A stretch of DNA of 9,360 bases from Sphingomonadaceae bacterium (GTDB lineage Bacteria > Pseudomonadota > Alphaproteobacteria > Sphingomonadales > Sphingomonadaceae), in NCBI GenBank assembly GCA_009923795.1, contig RFSU01000087.1, positions 1 to 9,360 on the forward strand, written 5' to 3'. Below are positions 5,849-9,360 of the stretch, in pieces. The notes under the pieces are model-generated. The model searched no databases. It was given only the letters and a program-made list of their open reading frames with translations, and was not told the DNA's origin. The position numbers and the translations under genes were made by a program. The first letter of the stretch is position 1; every line of letters starts with the position of its first letter.

Positions 5849-6378
5849 AGCGCGAGCCTGCGGTCTTCCGCCGCCTTGAGCACATCATAGGCCGCCTGAA
5901 TTTTCTGAAACCGGTCTGCGGCCTCTTTATCGCCGGGCCGGACATCGGGGTGATTTTCCTTGGCGAGCTTGCGCCAGGCCGTGCGCACGGCTTCAAAATC
6001 ATCGTCGCTGCCCAGGCCCAACGCCTCCAGCGCGCGCATTTCATCGCGGCTGCGCGATCCATCGCCGGTGCCGCCCCAACCATAATGTTTGGACTGTTGA
6101 AAGCCGGAATTATCCCGCTCTTCCTCGGCGGCACGCGCGGCGGCTTCTTCCGCGCTCAGCCCGGCAAAATAATCCCAATGGCGGTTATATTCACCCGCAT
6201 GATCCGGGCAGAACCACCAGCGTTCAGGGCTGTTGGGCGCTTTGGGCGCAGGGCAATCCCCCGGCAGGGTGCAGCCATGCCGATCGCACAGGCGCACCTT
6301 CACGGTCTCCCGCTCCGTCCCATAGCCGCGCCAGCGCGGAAAGCCCCAATCGGCGCTGCGTGTCTGCCTGCGTGCCAT
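5845..6378 (-). CDS. J-domain (DnaJ-like) protein with N-terminal Cys/His cluster
   Basis: The protein is 177 residues from the ATG at 6378-6376; an in-frame ATG at 6420 would add 14 residues and cannot be excluded, as neither has a good ribosome site. The C-terminal part, about 114-170, is a J-domain: MRALEALGLGSDDDFEAVRT, then a basic helix, the intact HPD at 143-145, and FQKIQAAYDVLKAAE. J-domains stimulate DnaK ATPase and deliver clients to it. The N-terminal half is unlike DnaJ. It carries DWGFPRWRGYG, then C31, H34, C36, C42, C57 and H60, closing with RWWFCPDHAGEYNRHWDYF. That arrangement could bind zinc. The gene has no glycine/phenylalanine region or DnaJ zinc domain, so it is a specialised co-chaperone. 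I recall similar architecture across alphaproteobacteria. Its stop overlaps the opposing SecD-like gene by four bases, and it is divergent from the DUF4345-like gene. Confidence 0.88.
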   Translation of the reverse strand: MARRQTRSADWGFPRWRGYGTERETVKVRLCDRHGCTLPGDCPAPKAPNSPERWWFCPDHAGEYNRHWDYFAGLSAEEAAARAAEEERDNSGFQQSKHYGWGGTGDGSRSRDEMRALEALGLGSDDDFEAVRTAWRKLAKENHPDVRPGDKEAADRFQKIQAAYDVLKAAEDRRLAL

Positions 6379-6461
6379 ATCGGCGCGGCTTAGGCGATTT
6401 GCCCTGCGCTTTCCACCCATGGCGCACCACAAACTGCCAAAGCCGCCAAAGCGCGCTTTTT

Positions 6462-6490
6462 TTGCATCTCCGCCAGTGCTGCGATAGGCT
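6462..6490 (+). promoter_or_regulatory. Candidate sigma-70 promoter for the DUF4345-like gene
   Basis: TTGCAT (6462-6467) and TAGGCT (6485-6490) are separated by exactly 17 bases, in the 142-base gap between the divergent J-domain and DUF4345-like genes. The predicted start point, about seven bases further on, falls on the palindrome at 6494-6505. The -10 match is poor, so this is tentative. Confidence 0.3.
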
Positions 6491-6493
6491 CCC

Positions 6494-6505
6494 CCCAAAT
6501 TTGGG
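6494..6505. repeat. 12-bp perfect palindrome before the DUF4345-like gene
   Basis: CCCAAATTTGGG is a perfect palindrome lying 15 bases before the ATG at 6521. It sits at the predicted transcription start of the candidate promoter. It could be an operator, or form a small hairpin just ahead of the purine-rich ribosome site. No known regulator site is recognised. Confidence 0.3.
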
Positions 6506-6520
6506 AGAGGGAGAGAGATT

Positions 6521-6904
6521 ATGAAAACAGTTCTGCGTGCGTTGGTTGGCCTGTCGGGCCTATTGTCCATCCTCATGGTGCTGGGCCTGTGGTTTGGGAT
6601 GGAGCGGATTTTGCCCGCCATTGGACTTATGACAAATGATTTGGCCGGTGGTCTGGTCGGCCGCGCGACCGTGCGCGCCGATATTGCCGGGCTGTTCGGC
6701 GGCATGGGGCTGGCCATGCTGATCGCCGCCTATCGCGAAAGCCGAGCTTGGGCAGGGGCCGCCCTGTTGTTCGTCAGCGCGGCCTTGGCCGGGCGGCTGA
6801 TCGGCCTTGCGCTGGATGGCGCGCCGGCCGAAGTCATTCCGCCCATCGTCATAGAGGCCTTCACCGTCGCCCTCCTGGCCAGCTATCGCGCCCGGCTCAA
6901 CTGA
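6521..6904 (+). CDS. Small membrane protein, DUF4345-like
   Basis: The protein is 127 residues with four predicted membrane segments, at about 7-27, 53-71, 77-95 and 106-122. The pattern GRATVRADIAGLFGGMGLAML (47-67) followed by a short loop, AGRLIGLALDG (90-100) and a final hydrophobic helix fits the DUF4345 family of integral membrane proteins, as I remember it. No catalytic motif is visible and its function is unknown. The ATG at 6521 follows an unusually long purine tract (GGGAGAGGGAGAGAG, 6503-6517) that serves as the ribosome site. It may be co-transcribed with the next gene, which starts 51 bases after its stop. It could belong to another small four-helix family; the membrane topology is more certain than the family name. 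Confidence 0.8.
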   Translation: MKTVLRALVGLSGLLSILMVLGLWFGMERILPAIGLMTNDLAGGLVGRATVRADIAGLFGGMGLAMLIAAYRESRAWAGAALLFVSAALAGRLIGLALDGAPAEVIPPIVIEAFTVALLASYRARLN

Positions 6905-6955
6905 GCCGCCGCTGAACGGGAAACACATCCAAAAATAGGGGGAGGGGGACAAAGC

Positions 6956-7285
6956 ATGTATGTGTCTGTCACTGGCCTGAAGGTGAAACGCCTTTGGCAC
7001 CTCCCCCGTTTCTGGGGACATGCCATCCGGTCTTTCCGACAGGCGCAGCGCGCCGATGGGGTGATCCAAGTGGCCGTCCGGAATATCGCGGGCTATCAAC
7101 ACACGCTGACCCTGTGGCAGAGCCGCAAACATATGCTGGCCTTCATGCGATCCGGCGCACACCTCACCGCCATCCGCGCCTTTCACAGCATCGCGACCGG
7201 CCGCACCTATGGCTATGAAACCGACACGCCACCCAGTTGGGATGAGGCCATCACCCAATGGCGAGACAAGGGGCGGGATTATTAG
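6956..7285 (+). CDS. Small protein, DUF3291/antibiotic-biosynthesis-monooxygenase-like fold
   Basis: The protein is 109 residues with no signal peptide or membrane segment. MYVSVTGLKVKRLWHLPRF opens it as a beta strand, followed by a helix with IRSFRQAQRADGVIQVAV. Then come HTLTLWQSRKHMLAFMRSG, a strand plus helix, and AHLTAIRAFHSIATGRTYGY. This matches the ferredoxin-like dimeric alpha-beta-barrel group (DUF3291 and ABM-like proteins), where the strand reading TLTLW followed by a helix that includes MLAFM is characteristic. Some members act on heme or on aromatic substrates, others have no known activity; none can be assigned here. A very G-rich ribosome site (GGGGGAGGGGGA, 6938-6949) precedes the ATG. 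It is the last gene before the tRNA on the opposite strand. Confidence 0.72.
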   Translation: MYVSVTGLKVKRLWHLPRFWGHAIRSFRQAQRADGVIQVAVRNIAGYQHTLTLWQSRKHMLAFMRSGAHLTAIRAFHSIATGRTYGYETDTPPSWDEAITQWRDKGRDY

Positions 7286-7298
7286 GGGATTGGAAATC

Positions 7299-7372
7299 TG
7301 GATGCCCCGTGAGGATTCGAACCTCAATAGACGGAGTCAGAGTCCGTAGTCTTACCGTTAGACGACGGGGCA
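7299..7372 (-). tRNA. tRNA-Gln (anticodon CTG)
   Basis: The reverse complement folds into a complete 74-base cloverleaf including an encoded CCA. The acceptor stem TGCCCCG pairs with CGGGGCA, the D-stem GTCT with AGAC (loop AACGGTA), the anticodon stem ACGGA with TCCGT, and the T-stem TGAGG with CCTCA (loop TTCGAAT). The anticodon loop CTCTGAC gives CTG, reading glutamine codon CAG. U1-A72 is typical of glutamine tRNAs and is a known recognition element of the GatCAB amidotransferase. A15-U48 also fits. The discriminator base is U73, which I would not expect (G or A is usual). It can pair with the A preceding position 1 in the precursor, giving a potential eighth acceptor pair. Confidence 0.95.
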
Positions 7373-7386
7373 TCGCTGAGGCCGGG

Positions 7387-7415
7387 CAGATAGGAATTCG
7401 GCCCCCTTCTGTCAA
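7387..7415 (-). promoter_or_regulatory. Promoter for tRNA-Gln
   Basis: On the minus strand a perfect -35 box TTGACA (7415-7410) is followed after exactly 17 bases by TATCTG (7392-7387). Transcription would start near 7380, about eight bases before the mature 5' end of tRNA-Gln at 7372, as expected for a stable-RNA promoter. The -10 is only a half match to TATAAT, but position and spacing support the call. Confidence 0.65.
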
Positions 7416-7541
7416 CAAGAGTCCCCTAGGGCTTTGCCCCTGCGTCGCGGCGCTTGCGATAGGCGGCCGGTGGCTTTAGGCTTAGCGCCAAGTACCGCCG
7501 GGCATTTCTCCGGATCGGAAGTGTGTAAGAGTTTGAAGACC

Positions 7542-8624
7542 ATGGTGGATTCTGCCGCCCCCGTGCGCGTGCGACGCCAGGACAGGGGGGCGAAATCGCA
7601 AGGGGCCGGCCGCACGCCGGCAGAGGCCGCGCGCGCCGGCCCAAAGCGCGCGCCGCCGCCCGCCCGGCGCACCTATGCCGCGCTGGACCTTGGCACCAAT
7701 AATTGCCGCTTGCTCATCGCCCGGCCAGAGGACCCGCGCTTCATTGTGGTGGATGCCTTTTCCCGCATCGTCCGGCTGGGCGAAGGCTTGGCGCAATCGG
7801 GCGCGATCAGCGCGGCGGCGATGGATCGGGCGCTGTCTGCCCTATCCGTCTGTGCCGAAAAGCTGGTGCGCCGCAATGTCTATATGGCGCGCTCTGTCGC
7901 GACCGAGGCGTGCCGGCGGGCGGCCAATGGCGCGGAATTTGTCGATCGGGTCTATCGGGAAACGGGCATCAAGCTCGACATTATTTCGGCCCAAGAAGAA
8001 GCACGGCTGGCGGTGCTGGGCTGTCATGTTCTGCTGGAAGACGGCGATAGCCCGGCCTTGGTGTTCGACATTGGCGGCGGATCGACCGAGTTGGTGCTGG
8101 TCGATACGCAAAGCGGCGCGCCGCAGACGCTGGACTGGCGCTCCATCCCTTGGGGCGTTGTCTCCTTGAGTGAAAGCGTGCCGCATGACAGCGCAGACCC
8201 GGTCGCGCGCAGCGCCGCTTATGCCCAAATGCGGGCCCAAGTGCGCGACAGCCTTGGCCCCTTTGTCGAGACATTGGCGCAGGCTGCGGGTTCTGCGCCG
8301 CGTCTATTGGGGACGAGCGGCACGGTGACGACGCTGGCCAGTGTGCATCTTGGCCTGCCGCATTATGAGCGGCGGTTGATTGATGGACTGCGCGTGGATG
8401 TGGCCGATATGCGCCGCATCTGTGCCCAACTTGCCAGCCAATCGGTGCCGGATCGCGCGAAGGAACCGTGCATCGGGCCGGAACGGGCAGATCTGGTCGT
8501 TGCGGGCTGCGCGATTTTGGAAACGATTTTTGATCTTTGGCCTGCAGACATTGTGGGCGTTGCGGATCGGGGCATTCGCGAAGGTATATTGCGCCAGTTG
8601 ATGGCGGCAGGAGAAAGACCATGA
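7542..8624 (+). CDS. Ppx/GppA family phosphatase
   Basis: The protein is 360 residues from the ATG at 7542; the frame is open 36 codons further upstream without a convincing start. Residues 1-45 are an Arg/Ala/Pro-rich, probably disordered basic tail. The actin/HSP70-like fold starts with AALDLGTNNCRLLIA (phosphate-1 motif, D49). It continues with RSVATEACRRAAN, the QEEARL segment at 151-156 (E152 or E153 is the likely catalytic base), DIGGGSTEL at 176-184 (phosphate-2), GTSGTVTTLASVHL, and ADRGIREGIL near the C-terminus. This family hydrolyses polyphosphate or pppGpp/guanosine pentaphosphate. The short length, without the C-terminal HD-like domain of E. coli Ppx and GppA, prevents choosing between them. 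It is cytoplasmic. Its TGA overlaps the rlmE ATG (ATGA at 8621-8624), so the two are translationally coupled. Confidence 0.9.
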   Translation: MVDSAAPVRVRRQDRGAKSQGAGRTPAEAARAGPKRAPPPARRTYAALDLGTNNCRLLIARPEDPRFIVVDAFSRIVRLGEGLAQSGAISAAAMDRALSALSVCAEKLVRRNVYMARSVATEACRRAANGAEFVDRVYRETGIKLDIISAQEEARLAVLGCHVLLEDGDSPALVFDIGGGSTELVLVDTQSGAPQTLDWRSIPWGVVSLSESVPHDSADPVARSAAYAQMRAQVRDSLGPFVETLAQAAGSAPRLLGTSGTVTTLASVHLGLPHYERRLIDGLRVDVADMRRICAQLASQSVPDRAKEPCIGPERADLVVAGCAILETIFDLWPADIVGVADRGIREGILRQLMAAGERP

Positions 8625-9307
8625 GCCGGGGGGGCAGTGCAGGGCGCACCCGCGTCAAAACTGCGAAGGGCCGCAAGGTCGGCTCCACCCGCTGGCTCGA
8701 GCGTCAGTTGAATGATCCTTATGTCAAACGCGCCAAGGCAGAGGGCTATCGCAGCCGGGCCGCCTATAAGCTGATGGAGTTGGATGAACGCTTTGGCTTT
8801 TTGAAAGGGGCAAAGCGGGTGATCGATCTGGGCATCGCGCCGGGTGGCTGGGCGCAGGTTGTGCGCAAAAACTGCCCCAAGGCGCATGTGGTCGGCATTG
8901 ATTTGCTGCCGGTGGAGCCTTTGGAAGGTGTCACCATCGCGCAAATGGACTTTATGGCAGATGAAGCCCCAGACTGGCTGATGGAGGCGCTGGACGGCCC
9001 GGCCGATATTGTTCTGTCGGACATGGCGGCCAACACCGTTGGCCATCCGCAGACCGACCATCTGCGCACCATGGGGCTGGTGGAGGCCGGTTTAGATTTT
9101 GCCTGCCAAGTGCTGCGGCCCGGCGGCCATTTTGTCGCCAAGGTGCTGGCCGGGGGGGCGGATAATGATCTGGTCGCCGCGCTCAAGCGCAACTTCACCT
9201 CTGTCAAACACGCAAAGCCGCCAGCCAGCCGCAAAGGCTCTTCCGAATGGTATGTGATTGCCTCTGGCTTTAAGGGCCGGGCGGAAGAGGCGGTCAGCGC
9301 GTCTTAA
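8621..9307 (+). CDS. rlmE: 23S rRNA (uridine-2'-O)-methyltransferase RlmE (FtsJ/RrmJ)
   Basis: The protein is 228 residues from the ATG at 8621, preceded by AGGAGA (8609-8614) and overlapping the phosphatase stop. RlmE methylates the 2'-O of U2552 in the 23S rRNA A-loop using S-adenosylmethionine, a late step in large-subunit maturation. The full K-D-K-E catalytic tetrad is visible: K50 in YRSRAAYKL, D134 in VLSDMAANT, K174 in HFVAKVLAG and E209 in GSSEWYVIA. The SAM motif I is DLGIAPGGW at 69-77, with Ile where most family members have Ala or Cys; this is a mild change. Residues 1-22 are a basic extension compared with E. coli RlmE, common in alphaproteobacteria. Its TAA overlaps the end of an opposing gene. 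Confidence 0.96.
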   Translation: MSRGGSAGRTRVKTAKGRKVGSTRWLERQLNDPYVKRAKAEGYRSRAAYKLMELDERFGFLKGAKRVIDLGIAPGGWAQVVRKNCPKAHVVGIDLLPVEPLEGVTIAQMDFMADEAPDWLMEALDGPADIVLSDMAANTVGHPQTDHLRTMGLVEAGLDFACQVLRPGGHFVAKVLAGGADNDLVAALKRNFTSVKHAKPPASRKGSSEWYVIASGFKGRAEEAVSAS

Positions 9308-9360
9308 CGTAGCTGCCCGGCGCATCCTCTAGCGCCTTCAACTTGCCCTTGCCGGGCACG
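9294..9360 (-). CDS. C-terminal end of an unidentified protein (partial)
   Basis: Reading leftward from the window edge, the frame ending with TGA at 9296-9294 gives VPGKGKLKALEDAPGSYVKT followed by Arg and stop. Almost all codons end in G or C, as in the neighbouring genes. The other minus-strand frame I translated, which stops at 9306-9304, has mixed third positions. I do not recognise the family from 21 residues. If real, the gene converges on rlmE and overlaps its 3' end by 14 bases. Confidence 0.5.
   Translation of the reverse strand, partial: VPGKGKLKALEDAPGSYVKTR

Noticed and set aside
5950..6393. A 147-codon plus-strand frame opposite the J-domain gene
   Set aside because: The J-domain gene on the other strand has an intact HPD motif and a conserved architecture; this frame is its shadow.
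7260..7298. Search for an intrinsic terminator downstream of tRNA-Gln
   Set aside because: No stem followed by a T-run is seen on the minus strand, so the 3' end must be made in another way.
6560..7327. A 255-codon open frame on the minus strand across the DUF4345-like and ABM-like genes
   Set aside because: Its composition (Gly, His, Gln, Pro-rich, no domain pattern) is that of an antisense shadow, it spans two well supported plus-strand genes, and it has no ribosome site.
7430..7439. A short GC hairpin (GGGC/GCCC) upstream of the phosphatase gene
   Set aside because: A four-base stem with no T-run does not support a terminator or attenuator.
7981..9061. Long minus-strand open frames opposite the phosphatase and rlmE (about 235 and 232 codons)
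   Set aside because: They are antisense to genes with intact catalytic motifs, and their products are Arg/Pro/Ala-rich without recognisable order.

Overview
The window is a chromosomal housekeeping segment from a GC-rich alphaproteobacterium, most likely a member of the Sphingomonadales. The gene content and local orders support this: xseA - DUF2093 - M23 peptidase, a phytase-like secreted protein against rpmB, and a Ppx/GppA phosphatase coupled to rlmE. The taxonomic call is inference from family knowledge, not from a search. There is no phage, transposon, CRISPR array, toxin-antitoxin or defence module, and no region that looks foreign in composition. I do not see an undescribed system here. 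The most interesting points are small uncharacterised genes and gene-boundary architecture.

Layout, left to right. (1) 1-1229, plus: the 3' end of xseA (exonuclease VII large subunit), a DUF2093 small protein, and an exported M23 metallopeptidase, the last two joined by an ATGA overlap. (2) 1226-1642, minus: an exported His/Arg/Tyr-rich glycine-zipper protein. It is divergent from (3) 1795-2766, plus: an exported phytase-like/esterase-like protein. (4) 2763-3053, minus: ribosomal protein L28 (rpmB), divergent from (5) 3201-3653, plus: the tRNA adenosine deaminase tadA. (6) 3720-5848, plus: a CNNM/CBS/CorC_HlyC membrane protein, a SufE protein and a small exported SecD-P1-head-like protein, tightly packed. 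(7) 5845-6378, minus: a J-domain protein with an N-terminal Cys/His cluster. (8) 6521-7285, plus: a DUF4345-like membrane protein and a small dimeric alpha-beta-barrel-like protein. (9) 7299-7372, minus: tRNA-Gln(CTG) with its own promoter. (10) 7542-9307, plus: Ppx/GppA phosphatase and rlmE, ATGA-coupled. (11) 9294-9360, minus: the 3' end of an unidentified gene.

Two architectural themes stand out. Same-strand neighbours are repeatedly joined by ATGA stop/start overlaps or gaps of a few bases, which implies translational coupling. The three complete convergent gene pairs each overlap by exactly four bases through their stop codons (TTAA, TTAG, CTAA), and the fourth pair overlaps by about 14 bases. 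No room is left for intergenic terminators. Functionally, many genes serve translation (rpmB, tadA, tRNA-Gln, rlmE) or the cell envelope (M23 peptidase, glycine-zipper protein, CNNM protein, SecD-like protein, DUF4345-like protein). No gap between genes exceeds 300 bases; the longest are 7373-7541, 1643-1794, 3054-3200 and 6379-6520.
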